From Tigriopus japonicus (lineage: Eukaryota; Arthropoda; Copepoda; Harpacticoida; Harpacticidae), in assembly GCA_010645155.1 (NCBI GenBank), contig CM021315.1:4167221-4231220 (forward strand): 64,000 bases of DNA. The letters run 5' to 3'. Position numbers and translations under genes: made by a program. Shown here piece by piece: positions 22,474 through 33,900 of the stretch. How positions within the stretch are numbered: position 1 is the stretch's first letter; the number at the start of each line of letters is the position of its first letter. Below the pieces are notes generated by a model. The model was not told the origin of the DNA and ran no database searches. It saw only the letters and a program-made list of their open reading frames with translations.

Positions 22474-25400
22474 ATGTCATTACCTGGGGACAATACTCAG
22501 CTACCGGTTTACAGAGTACGAGCTGAATTAGCCATTAACTTGTTGGATCTTCGATAAATATGAATGAATTCCCTATATAGATCGTTGTGGTTGGTGATGG
22601 CGGAGTGGGAAAGTCAGCCATGACTTTACAACTCATCCAGAAGACCTTTGTGATCGAGTACGACCCAACCATCGAGGACAACTACAACAAACATTGGGAG
22701 ATTGATGGAAAGATTTGTTTGCTCAATGGTAAAAACTATAGCCGCAACATCCTGAAAGGATAAGGTACTCAGAAGTGTTTTTATTCCAGTCCTGGACACT
22801 GCTGGTCAAGAAGAGTACAGTGCAATGCGTGAACAATTCCTTCGTCAAGGCGATGGCTTCCTTATCGTGTATTCCGTCACTGATACAACCAGCTTCGAGA
22901 GGATCCCCAATTTCAGGGACCAGATCATAGCTGTGAAGGGAAAGTGAGTAGCAAATAAATAATAGTGATAAAAGAGAGGGTTGGCCAATACTCTGTTTGA
23001 GCTCTTTCAGGGAAAACCTTCCCATGATTTTGGTAGCTAATAAAGTGGACCTGAACACCCGGCGGAAAATTTCCGAGGAGCAAGGTCTGGAAATGGCTCA
23101 ACGGTTGGGAATGACCTACATCGAGACCTCCGCCAAGGACCCTCCCCAAAATATCGATGAGGCATTCAGACAGGTATAACCAAGTTCTAGTTGTCCCAAT
23201 GATGGAAAATTTGCAAATATTCAGAGGGCACCGTTAAAAAATGGACAAGGAAACTACTCAGACCTGTTCAAGATACTTTGAAAAAGTATCTAGATAAGAT
23301 AGTATTTTCCGCAAAGTATCTAGATAAAGATACCTCAAGATACTTTCCTGAGAAAGTATCTAGATAAAGATAGTTCAAGATACTTTCCCGGAAAAAGTAT
23401 CTAGATAAAGATACTTTAAGATACTTTCCCGGAAAAAGTATCTAGATAAAGATACTTTAAAAAGTATCTAGATAAAGATACTTTAAGATACTTTCCCGGA
23501 AAAAGTATCTAGATAAAGATACTTTAAGATACTTTCCCGGAAAAAGTATCTAGATAAAGATACTTTAAGATACTTTCCCGGAAAAACTATCCTTTATCTT
23601 TACCTTTTATCTAGATAAGATAATTGAACAGTGAACAGACTCTAATGAATGCATCCTCAGATTCCTCACTCAATGTGCATATTGTGTCCACTCTCAAGTC
23701 TCAAAAATACATAGTGCATCCACTTTCAATGTGCATAATGCACAAATAATTTGACATTATGCATTGTGAAGAAAAGTAGCTAGAAGTATTTTATCTAGAC
23801 ACTTTTTGGGAAAATGCATAGTCCATACTAAACAATGCATAATGGATGCTTTAACACAAAAGATTGAGAGAACACATTATTTAGTTAAAGGTAGTTCAAC
23901 ATAGCTTCCCGAAAAAAGTATCTAGATAAAGATACTTTAAGATACTTTCCCGAAAAAAGTATCTAGATAAAGATACTTTAAGATACTTTCCCAAAAAAAG
24001 TATCTAGATAAAGATACTTTAAGATACTTTCCCGAAAAAGTATCTAGATAAAGATAAAAGATAAACTATCTTTTATCTTTTATCTTTATCTTTTATCTAG
24101 ATAAGATAATTGAACAGGTCTGAAACTACTGATGGTGTCAGTGAGAACTATCTTTATCTGCGGGCTTCCATCATGGCCATCCTAGAGCGCTATTATAAAA
24201 GAGTACGCGCATGTGCCATTTTGGTCCCAAGACGTCGGTTCCATTGTACTGTGATTCTTGAGTTCGACCAATTTGAGGCAATTTTACCTATGCACTGTTT
24301 ACTACCAAATTGACGCTCATGATCAGCTTGGCTTTGAAGGCATAAAGTTTGACCTTTATAGCCTTTGAAGGCCAAGACTGGTGAAAACCATGGGTGCCGG
24401 AAGATAACCTTCTCGTTCTCTTTAAACCTAGATGTGCGTTCAAGCCCAGTGCTGTTGTGAATTGACCCGGTAATGTCAGCTCTTGATGAATCTCCACGCT
24501 GATTTGTATTGCGTTTCTTACTTTTTAGGAAAACTTAATCTAACTAGAAACGAAATTGATTGGTGAATATTTAGAACGTCAATTGAATTCATTAGAGCGT
24601 TTTCCTTGTGCACATTATTGTATTGTCATGTGAAATATGAATATATGTGACAGAAGCTATTTAAGTAAGTTTTTGCAATTCACCTATCAATTTTTGACTT
24701 TGTCACTAATTATTACATAAAACTAAAGAAGCTCATGGGATAGAAGTATATATATTATGAGTACAAAATATCAAAACTTTTTACAAAGTTAGGCATAACA
24801 GTCTGTAGCACTGTCAGCCTGACGACTGTTAGGAATGCGCAACTTCACCAGGGCTGCCAGACTATTGTTCAACAAAAAAAAATATCATTTCACATGACAA
24901 TACAATAATGTGCACAAGGAAAAGAAGTTTTCCCAAAAAATAAGAAACTCAATGCAAATCAGCGTGGAGATTCATCAAGAGCTGACATTACCGAGTCAAT
25001 TCACAGCAGCACTGGGCTTGAACGCACATCGAGGTTTAAGGAGAACGAGAAGGTTATCTTCTGACACCCACGATTTTGGCAAGTCTTGGCCTTCAAAGGC
25101 TAAAAAGGTCAAACATTATGCTTTCAAAGGTAAGCTGAGATCATGAGCGTCAATTTGGTAATAAATAGTGCATAGGTAAAGTTGCCTCAAACAGGTTGAA
25201 CCCGAGTACCACAGTGCAATGGAACCGACGTCTTGGGACCAAAACGACACATGCGCGAGCTCTCTTATTATAGCGCTCTAGGCCATCCTAGAAAGTTGAG
25301 AAGTTTCCGTAAAATTGACTCGAATCGCGATTTTTCAAAAAAAAAAAAAAATCCAAAATTTCTAACTAGATAAGTTAGAAATGAATGAAAGTGTTAAAAA

Positions 25401-26178
25401 TATACCACGTCAAATGTTTCGACGTAAGAAGACTCTCGAGCCATTTTGGGATTGAATTTTGGCTTGAACGACTCTTCTGTGTCATTTGTCGAGGACCAAA
25501 ATGGCTCGTGATTTATTAACATGTGGACTCGTTTGTTGGACCGTACCAACTTTTTCAATCAATTATCTGTTTTTTTTCTTTCCGTCAAATCAGTTAATTT
25601 TAGTGTATGCAAAAATTTTAAATGGCCTTTTTCCTAAACTTCTTTCTGACCAAAATACGTAAGTGGAAAGATGTTGACTCAAGCAAACATCCCATTTGGG
25701 CGTTAATTTTGATTATCTGGATCTTTAAATGGATGGGGTGTAGACTTTCATATCGGTTTTGATCGAGTTGAACAACGCCGCCAAATGGCTCTAGATGAAA
25801 TTTAGAACGTCACTTGAGAGTGATAAAATCAATTTTCGGCTTTAATATCAATCTAATTTGTCGAAACAAAATTAACTGAAAGTAAAGGCCAGAAAGATCA
25901 TCAGTTAATTAACTGGTATTCTAGTTGTTTAACGAATAACTGGTTTTCCCAAAACTCTACCAGTTTACTTACTTGCTCTACTCGTTTACAGCACTGCTGT
26001 GTTGGTGTAAACTGGATCTTAAGAACGGAACTTCAGGGTGCCGGAGCAAGAAGCTCGATTCTGATCAAGTTAACTTTAAATTTGAAAAAGAAAATCTATT
26101 TTCTTGCAGGCTGTGCGGTTAATCCGACGTCAAGAGGAGAAAGAAGAAAAGAAGGAAAAGAAGTGCTCAATCATGTGA
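22474..26178 (+). CDS. M-Ras-like small GTPase (five exons)
   Basis: Exons 22474-22515, 22581-22728, 22790-22943, 23011-23173 and 26110-26178 join in phases 0, 1, 2 and 0 to give 191 residues. Visible motifs: P-loop GDGGVGKS (19-26), switch [10 protein letters not shown] (41-49), DTAGQEEY (66-73), NKVD (125-128), [10 protein letters not shown] (153-162), a lysine-rich tail and a CaaX box CSIM (188-191), which predicts farnesylation and membrane attachment. The SAKDPPxN motif, the VLDTAGQEE context and the N-terminal extension fit M-Ras better than H/K-Ras or Rap; R-Ras is the alternative. It acts as a GTP/GDP switch. The frame is open upstream to 22438 (another ATG) and to an acceptor near 22393, so the N-terminus may be longer. 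Intron 4 (2.9 kb) is full of repeats. Confidence 0.9.
23259..24122. mobile_element. Nonautonomous hAT-type element with TATCTAGATA satellite, in the GTPase intron 4
   Basis: Inverted ends CAGACCTGTTCAA and TTGAACAGGTCTG are flanked by an exact 8-bp duplication, AAACTACT (23251-23258 and 24123-24130), the hAT hallmark. The interior is mainly two blocks of a roughly 40-bp satellite containing GTATCTAGATAAAGATAC, itself near-palindromic, and AGATACTTTCCCGG; the blocks (about 23270-23620 and 23900-24110) are separated by about 260 bp of unrelated sequence. No transposase frame is left. Confidence 0.85.
24180..25290. repeat. Large foldback element in the GTPase intron 4
   Basis: The stretch 24180-24530 reappears inverted at about 24935-25287 with a few percent to perhaps 15 percent divergence; shared landmarks are GAGCGCTATTATAA at the outer ends, AAGACGTCGGTTCCATTG, and CTTGATGAATCTCCACGCTGATTTG. 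A further inverted match, CCTTGTGCACATTATTGTATTG, lies at about 24605 and 24890. The loop is about 230 bp. The left arm has about 60 extra bases near 24540-24595. No coding content. Confidence 0.75.
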
Positions 26179-27857
26179 ATTATCTTCGCATCGTCATATC
26201 ACACATGCCCAACGGGCCCCATATCAGCGGTTTAGTCTGCTAACGATTATCTAGTTACAAATACTGGTACAAGCCAGTCGACAAACAGTTGTTGATTCTG
26301 CTTGCAAGTACTATTGCTACTAACGATGACCTAATATACGCCAAGAAACTTGATGTCAAGATATCACATGCTATGATGAATGCAAACGCCCCTTATTGGG
26401 TCATACATGTTCTTTCGATTAGATGCTGCAAAAACGATATTTGTCAACCACAAAGCCGTACCTTCTTTCCCCCTTCTCGTCCTTCTCCAACAATTATAAC
26501 AACAATATATACATACATGCAACGAGTCCTCATTGTGGTGGGTTTTTAAATGTGCAATATTTTTGTACAATGCACCACACCCTCTAAGAAAGGTTAGACC
26601 CAAAGCAATCAAAACTGTAAAAGCCAAAACCAACCCATCTCAAAAACCCTACTAAATGTTATCTCTTTGTGTCCACTAGTCATTATTCTTATGATATTTA
26701 CATAAACATATATGAAAGTGTATTTGTGTGAGTGTAAATCGTCTGATGCGGTTTCTGATTTGTTTCTGAAGAACCCAGATAGGGTCAAATCAGGGTTGGT
26801 TCGAAGAAGTCCCTACTTTTCCAAGAAATGTCGGCAAACAAAAACATTGGAGACTTCATGGGTAGGTGAAAATGAAATCTTAAAGAAACTTTTACTCCTC
26901 CTAATGCCCAAAAAAAGTATTTTCGCTTGTGTCAAAAAGTTAAGTACCACAAGTGGTTTTATTTTTCACCAAAAAATATCCTAATTTCATGTCTTTCCAA
27001 GCAACAACCATTTCTTGGACCCAGAAAATCTTCAAAATCTTTAAAATACAAATAAAAACAAATTAGATTTCATTTGGCAATTGATTATGAGAGGCAGAAT
27101 TTTTTACTTTTTTCCAACATCAGAAAAGGCATTTGATTAGCTTTTTGAGATTCAGTTTAGATCAAAGGAAGAAATCTTGTTTGTTGTTTTTGGGTGAATT
27201 CGAACCAACCTTGGGCTCAGCAAATGAGTGATAATAAATGAAAATTTTCGTGGATTGGAGGGAAAATCCAACTTTTTTCGAGAAATCTAGTGTTTCCGGA
27301 ACGACTGGAGTCTAAACCAACATAGCATTAGAAAAACTGGAAATTTCCGCAAGGGTCCTCAACTGACAGTGAAACTGAATGAAAACTCTTATGTGTCGTT
27401 ACTAAAGTAGTTCCGTGGTCTTTGACTAAAGTTTGAAGGCAGTTCCTTTTTCACACTGATTTCATTTTAAAATATTGAAACCTAAATTATTTCAGGTCAA
27501 CTTAAAAATATCATGAGAACCCTGAGGACATCGTTTCTTTTTAAACTGGTTTGTGATCGTGCACTAGGTTGCCCCTTTTTGAAGATGAAATGGAGAATGT
27601 TAAAGAAGGGTTGGTCAGGATTGAGAATATTGAGAATCACGTCTTTTAAACTTACGGAACGATGAATACCTGAAGGAAGGGTATTTCTAATAAAAATCTG
27701 AAAAAGAATTACTTCATGAAAGCAATAGTCAGTCAGGATCAACTTTTTGCTACGAGTCCAGTTTGAAATCTTCCTTAAGATCAACTTAGCAATCAAATAT
27801 CAATTATCATGTTTCTCTAAAGGTTCAACTCAAGAATGCTATAATATCTATTACAAG
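26179..27857. other. GTPase 3' flank and spacer with a TIR-bounded element
   Basis: No supported gene. It begins with the GTPase 3' untranslated region. The interval 26791-27213 is bounded by CAGGGTTGGTTCGAA and TTCGAACCAACCTTG, inverted ends that also occur at 44141 and 44621, so it is a candidate short DNA element; no clear target duplication was seen. Confidence 0.4.
26791..27213. mobile_element. Candidate nonautonomous DNA element (CAGGGTTGGTT ends)
   Basis: Left end CAGGGTTGGTTCGAA and right end TTCGAACCAACCTTG are inverted copies with one mismatch. A second element with the same kind of ends lies at 44141-44621. The interiors are not obviously related and no clean 8-bp duplication is visible, so this call rests on the termini alone. 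Confidence 0.4.
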
Positions 27858-27859
27858 TA

Positions 27860-29101
27860 CAGAGTTGGGCAGAAGTATCCGGACAAAACTTTGAACATAA
27901 TTTACAGCATCAGCATCAATAGCCAATTGTGTATTTAACAAAAAAAGTTTGGACAACAATTAAGAACATTTTTATTCAATATGGTCACCGTTGGCCTTAA
28001 TGACGGCGTCCAAGCGGCCGACAAAGGCCGAGCAGGCTTTGGCGACCTCGGCCGTGGAGAAGGACGCCATGTTCCGCTTGGGCATCTTGTTGACCTTCCT
28101 CCTCAGCTCGGACCACAACTAGAAGTCGCATGGGTTGAGGTCAGGGCTGTTTGAAGGCCACTCGTCTTTCTTGACCACCAAGTCAAATTTGCTGTTCAAA
28201 AAGTTCATGGAAACATTGGACACATGACACGGAGCAGAGTCCTGGATCCACATGAATTTGGTTCCTGGTGGGTACGAGGTTGCCAGCCAGGGCATCACGA
28301 CCTTCCTTAGAAGCTCCACGTACCTGGCGGCATTGAGCCTGAATTTGGGAGGGAAGACATGGGCTGGCATCACCTTCCCGTTGCTGCTGATGAGGCCAAA
28401 GACCATAATCTTGGCAGGATTCCTTGTCTTCATGATGGGAGGCACAATGGTTCTGTTCTCAGCAAGCCATCGGTTGTTCTGGGGGTTGTACGCGCCATCC
28501 ACTGTGAAGATTGACTCATCTGAGAAAAGTCTGACCGTCCTCGGATGGACCTTGCAGATTCTGCGCAACTTCTTGCCCCTCTCAAGCCTGGTGGCCTTCA
28601 TCTTCTTGGTAAGAAGGTGGCGTCTGCCTCTGACGTAGGAGGTCAAGTTCAGGTCCTCCTTGACGGCCCTGGCCACAGTCCTCTTGCTCACGGACCGCCT
28701 GGCTGCGTGGGCCGATATGGACACAGCTGGGTTGGCCTCGATGGACCTCCTCAGGCCCGCCAAGAACCTAGGGGTCCGCTTTTTTGCCCTGTGTGGGCCG
28801 CAGGGGGCGTGGCCTGTCCCCCGGCCAGACTGCAGCCTCTTCACGACCTTGTAGATGGTGGCCCTGGGGTACTTGGTTGACTTGATGATGGCTCTGGCGT
28901 CGTTGCCGGCCGAGAGCAATTCAGCAATCACTTTACGCTTTTGTTCCTGGGGCTTCATATTTCCGGATTAAAAAAAAAAATAACAAACATTCAAAACCGG
29001 TTTTTGGTCAAACCAGAAAAACGCGGGAAATAAAAATATTCCTCTTGCTTCAGGAGATATACGTCATCCAAGTTTTGTCTTGATACTTCTGCCCCTCCCC
29101 G
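27860..29101 (-). mobile_element. maT-like (DD37D) mariner element, copy 1
   Basis: A 1.24-kb element flanked by TA dinucleotides (27858-27859 and 29102-29103). The 32-bp ends match at about 26 of 32 positions (shared core GGGCAGAAGTATC then GACAAAACTT). One transposase frame runs on the minus strand. The diverged ends and a shortened C-terminus suggest an older copy than the one at 32590. Confidence 0.88.
27972..28958 (-). pseudogene. maT-like mariner transposase with in-frame TAG, copy 1
   Basis: ATG at 28958 opens MKPQEQKRKVIAELL, an N-terminal helix-turn-helix region with PCGPHRAKKRT between domains. The catalytic acidic residues are seen in [16 protein letters not shown] and PDLNPCD; 37 residues separate the second and third, the DD37D signature of maT elements. 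TAG at 28119-28121 follows PDLNPCDF. The same frame then stays open for 48 codons (LWSELRRKVNKM to GDHIE) and stops at 27972. Compared with copy 2 it lacks 11 codons, in frame, after the stop. It either lost its C-terminus or is read through; see findings. Confidence 0.85.
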
Positions 29102-29103
29102 TA

Positions 29104-30917
29104 ATTTGGAGCTTGATTGCTAAATAAATCTTCTGAACTCTTGCAAAATTTATAACGGCATCAATAAAAATTACAACAAAACTCCATTCACTTCTTGTTT
29201 AATTCACAATTTTAATCCAGCAGTCTGTTCCTAATATTACTTACATTTTTTTCTCATTGAGTAAAGGAAAGTGGGTAATTTTTTCCACTTTAGTTAAGAA
29301 GTTATCCATTCAAATTGCACAAAAGTCGAAATTAAGGCTTTTTAATATATAAATAGATTTGAAAGTAATGGAGCTCCTGCAGGAAAATGTTGACATGTGA
29401 CCTTTCAAAAGACCTCCTCAATCCAATCGAAATCATTCCGATTTCTCAAGATCTAACATACGAGTACCAACTCCTTTGAAGCTAGAACATTCCGGTTAAT
29501 GTCTCGCAGTTTATGGTTGTCCCGATCGCCTCTTCGGTTGCCCCAATCCCGACCATTGGTTGGGCAAGTCAAGGATGGGCAAGTGTATGTAAATGGGTGG
29601 CAAGCCAATAGAACGTTAGGTCGTTGTCTACGTAAAGGGATGTTTGGGTGTCGGATTCGGCCGGCTATGTTGATATTTCTGGACTCACTCACAGACAAGC
29701 CACCAGAGTTACTTAGTACAGACTGTTCTGGTTGCTGTTGAACAGACCATTCTGGGCCGAGAAACGTGTTCAACTTCTTCTTCTTCGGCGAGTACGGCGA
29801 GCATCGGTTCTCTTTCGGGTAGCCAGTAAGTCATTTCAATCTCAAGGGTAAAGACCTTAACAAGCCAAGTGCATTTTCTCTACCAAACTCTTAGTTTGTA
29901 AACACTTTGTGCCTATCTACATACATACAGATTCATTCAACATTACTATAGGTAAGTTGCACAAACCCAAAACACATAACTACATATTACTTGAAGGGCA
30001 ATGCCAATCTGAGCATCAGAGTTCAGAGCAATGTACCTTAGTTGAAAAAATCTCCAGAGTTGCATCAGCTAGCTTCTCCGGCAGTCCCGAAATAGACCTC
30101 GACTGTTACCGCAATACGAATAGTACAGGATGCATGTGTGTAGTGTGCGTTTCAAACCCGTTCCTTGGAGGGCAATGGCGCCAGATTTTTGACCCTGGGC
30201 CGATCAGATTTAACCCCTAAAAAGATGAGGTGGAAGCTCTCGAGAACAGATGGAGAGAGACACTTCCTGAATCGATCAAATATGACCATTGGGCAACCAG
30301 TTTGGTTGGGAATGCCATGACGTGGGGGATCTCATCATACGAAGTAGAAAAAACGATCTTATGTAACTCAGACGTGGGAATGTGTTGCTAAGGTTGCGGT
30401 TGTTGAAATGATTTCTTTTCGAAATTAGAGCGACACAGGTTCTCGTCACAGCTTCTTTGCCTTCATCAAGGCCGTGAAGGTCTTGAGACCCTGGCCGTCG
30501 TTCTTGAAGATAGCTTTCTCAAACTCCAGATGTATTTTGAGCGTAGCTATTAACTACACAGCTGAATGTAAAATTTGAAATATGCCTCAGGCACTTTTGG
30601 GTGACGTTTTTCCCGTAGGTAGGGTAATCAACCGGGTATTATTTTATCATTACAATTGTAAATTGTAATTGATACTAGTTACAGAGAGAGGGTCAATTGT
30701 TATATAAGCATGGAAGGCTCATGACGCGTCAGTGGCTTTCTCATTTATGCTTTCCATTCTTCAATGTTCAAAGAACGTCGTCATACTAAGCACATTGTCT
30801 TAAGGGTAGAAGAGATAAAAGCGCCAAGTCGATTTCATTCACTACAAGCATTTAGTTGAATTTCGCTCGTTCAATCGAGGTGTTCAAGTCAGTGTCGATA
30901 TCCTTTTAGCTCTCAAG
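29104..30917. other. Spacer and BCAT upstream region
   Basis: No protein-coding frame is supported. The last 250 bases should be the promoter and leader of the aminotransferase gene. A TTATATAAGC box lies at 30700-30709. Confidence 0.4.
30700..30708 (+). promoter_or_regulatory. Candidate TATA box of the aminotransferase gene
   Basis: TTATATAAG about 210 bases before the ATG. It would place transcription start near 30,730 with a leader of some 185 bases. Another candidate, GATAAAAG, lies near 30,817. Confidence 0.35.
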
Positions 30918-33900
30918 ATGTCAGTTTCTTCCATGAAAGCCCGAGTCTTCCTCAAGAACAATCAAAATGTTCTCCAACTCCTTCATCGATTCCAATCCAA
31001 TCTGGCTGGCTTGGATAGGTGAGTTATTGCAATTTCCTATTTTTTACATACCTTCACTCAATAATATCTTCAATCTTATTCCAGTAAAAAGCTGGAAATC
31101 ACCCCTGCGGGCCCAAAGGAGGTGAAGGCCAAACCCGAGGTCAAGGACTTGGTATTTGGTAAGAACTTTACTGACCACATGCTCAAGGTCCGATGGACGG
31201 CTAATGAAGGATGGCACCAACCCAAGATTACTCCCTTTGAGAACTTCTCCATGCATCCTGGAGCCAAGGTTTTGCATTATGCTCAGGAACTCTTCGAAGG
31301 CATGAAGGCCTATCGAGGAGTGGATGACAAAATCCGAATGTTCCGACCCATGCACAACATGGCCAGAATGAACGTCACTGCTCAACGTGCCTGTTTGCCC
31401 ACTTTTGATGGCAGTGAATTCGTCGAATGTATCCGAAAGTAAGCTCACATTGTTTGCAAGACATGGTTTGAATTTTGAGTGATCAAATTCTTGTCTAAGG
31501 TTGATTCAGATCGATCAGGAATGGGTGCCTCATTGTACGTCTTCCTCTCTGTATATCCGACCTACCTTAATTGGGACAGAGGCCGCTTTGGGCGTGTCTC
31601 CTGCCAATGAGGCTGAGTTGTATGTGATTCTTTGTCCCGTGGGACCTTATTTTGCCACTGGTCTGAAGCCTGTCAATCTCCTGGCTGATCCCAACTTTAT
31701 CCGTGCTTGGCCTGGAGGCTGTGGATTCGCTAAAATGGGTAGCAACTACGCACCAACTCTTTGGATTGGGGTAAGTGTCTTTTGCGATTGGAAAAAAATG
31801 AGCCTTTAAGTGTTAATCGCTATTCAAAGTTATGAAAATTGATGATAAGTTAGTTTGTCTTTGAAATGATGATTTGTTTGGGACCAAATGGTAAGAAAAT
31901 AGTTTCAATTTTTGAACTGAAAAAAGTTTTTTTGGCGAAGGATCCATTTTCAAGGATTTTTTTTTCGTGATTGTAAATTCAATGATTCAATTTGATGGCG
32001 AATTGTTTTGGTCAGTAAAGTTTCAATGGTTACTGAAAATAATCAAATCTGGATATAATCTGCAACCCTGACATGACTTCAAAAGTTAGGGGGAGCAATC
32101 AAGGACCCCTAGGGGAGCAATCTACCTAAACAAACAAAAAATTGGGTTGGCAAATCTGTGCTATTTTCCCTGAAAAAACTCGATTTAACGTCTTTATTCA
32201 TTTTAAGGCCCTCTGAGCTGCTTTATCATGCTTGTCAGTCACTTTTTTGTTATTTTTTTCTTTATGTTATACCGATTTAGGGCCAAAACAGTTACCGTCA
32301 AAGCTGGAATGAAGAATCCTCAACATCAGCATATCTTTTGAAATTAGAATGCATTTGCCGCTGACCATAATATACCGAACTTACACAAGTTTCATTGATA
32401 GAAGAATCACTCGATATAAGAATAATGTTAATGCTGACCGACAAAATATTCCTCAATCCACCTTTGAGTGTACTTTCATTTCACTTGGACGCATTTGGTA
32501 CAAAAAAAACAAGTGTTGATGCGTCACTAAGTATGTTGGGCAGGCTCAAATGCGTCATCAATCTCAAAGAGGTTATTCCAGTTTATCTACAGAGTGGCGA
32601 CTTAGTATCCGCACCAAAGTTTGAAAGAGCTTTTCCGCACCAAAGCCAAATCTGAGAATGAAGTTCATAAAAGAGAAATTGTTTATTTTAATCTAATTTG
32701 CAAAAAGTTTATTCAATGTGGGAGCCTTTGGAAGCAATTACGTCCATGACGCGTCTATTGAAGGCTCCGCAGGCTTTTTTAACCTCGGCCGCGGTGAACT
32801 TGGCCATGTTCCGCCTCACGGAGGCCTTCAAAGTGGCCAGGCTGTTGTGTGGGGCCTTGTTTACTATCCTTCGCAGCTCTGACCACAACTAATAGTCACA
32901 CGGGTTGAGGTCAGGGCTGTTCGAAGGCCATTCGTCCGGCTTGACGACCACGGAGAACTTTGAGGTCAAGTACTCCAGGACCTTTTTGGCGGTGTGGCAA
33001 GGCGCGGAGTCCTGGATCCACATGAAGTTGGTTTCGGGAGGGTAAGCCGTTCTCAACCAAGGCAAAACAACTTCGTCCAGAAGCTCCAGGTAGACGGTGG
33101 AGTTGACCGTGGTGCCGGGCGGGAAGATGTGGGCAGGCATGACTTTGCCGTCGCTGGTTATGAGGCCGAAGACCATGATCTTGGCTGGATTTTTGGTCTT
33201 CATGACGTGGGGGATGCCTGACCTTTGTTCTGAAAGCCACCGGTCGTTTTGTGGGTTGTAGGCCCCGTCAACCGTGAAAATGGACTCGTCCGAGAACAAG
33301 CGCACCACTCCCGGATTGACCTTGCAAATTCGCCGCAACTTTTGGCTTCTCTCCAGTCTGACGGCCTTCATTTTCTCAGTAAGGAGATGACGGCGACCTC
33401 GGACGTAAGATTTAAGTCCTAGGTCCTCTTTGATGGCTTTGGACATCGTTTTGCGGCTCACCCCTCTCCTCGCAGCGTGGGCCCTGATGGAGACGGCCGG
33501 GTTGGCCTTGATTGACCTCTTAAGGCCTGCTAGGAAGGTCTTGGTCCTTTTTTTGGCCTTGTGAGGCCCACATGGTTTGTGTTCAATGCCTCTACCGTCT
33601 TTTAGTCGTTTCACAACGTCGTACACCGTCCGCTTGGGGTACTTGGTCACCTTCACGATGTTGGCCGCGTTGTTGCCGGCCGCGTACAAATCGGCTATGA
33701 CTTTGCGTCTTTGCTCCTGTGGCTTCATGGTGCCAAAATTTTTATGTTTGTTTTTGATAAAATTTGTTTTGGAGGTTTTCGCGGGCTTGTGTACAAAATT
33801 GCAGCTGATTATTCCGCGGGAATTTTGAAATATCAAAGTTTGAAATCGAGTGCGGATACTAAGTCGCCACTCTGTACGTCCAACTTATTTTGCACCGGTC

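Noticed and set aside
23270..24110. CRISPR-like regularly repeated array
   Set aside because: Eukaryotic context, units are contiguous without unique spacers, and the array lies within a hAT-type element.
29453..29773. Minus-strand frame of about 106 codons upstream of BCAT
   Set aside because: No ATG-supported start or motif; overlapping plus-strand frame of equal quality.
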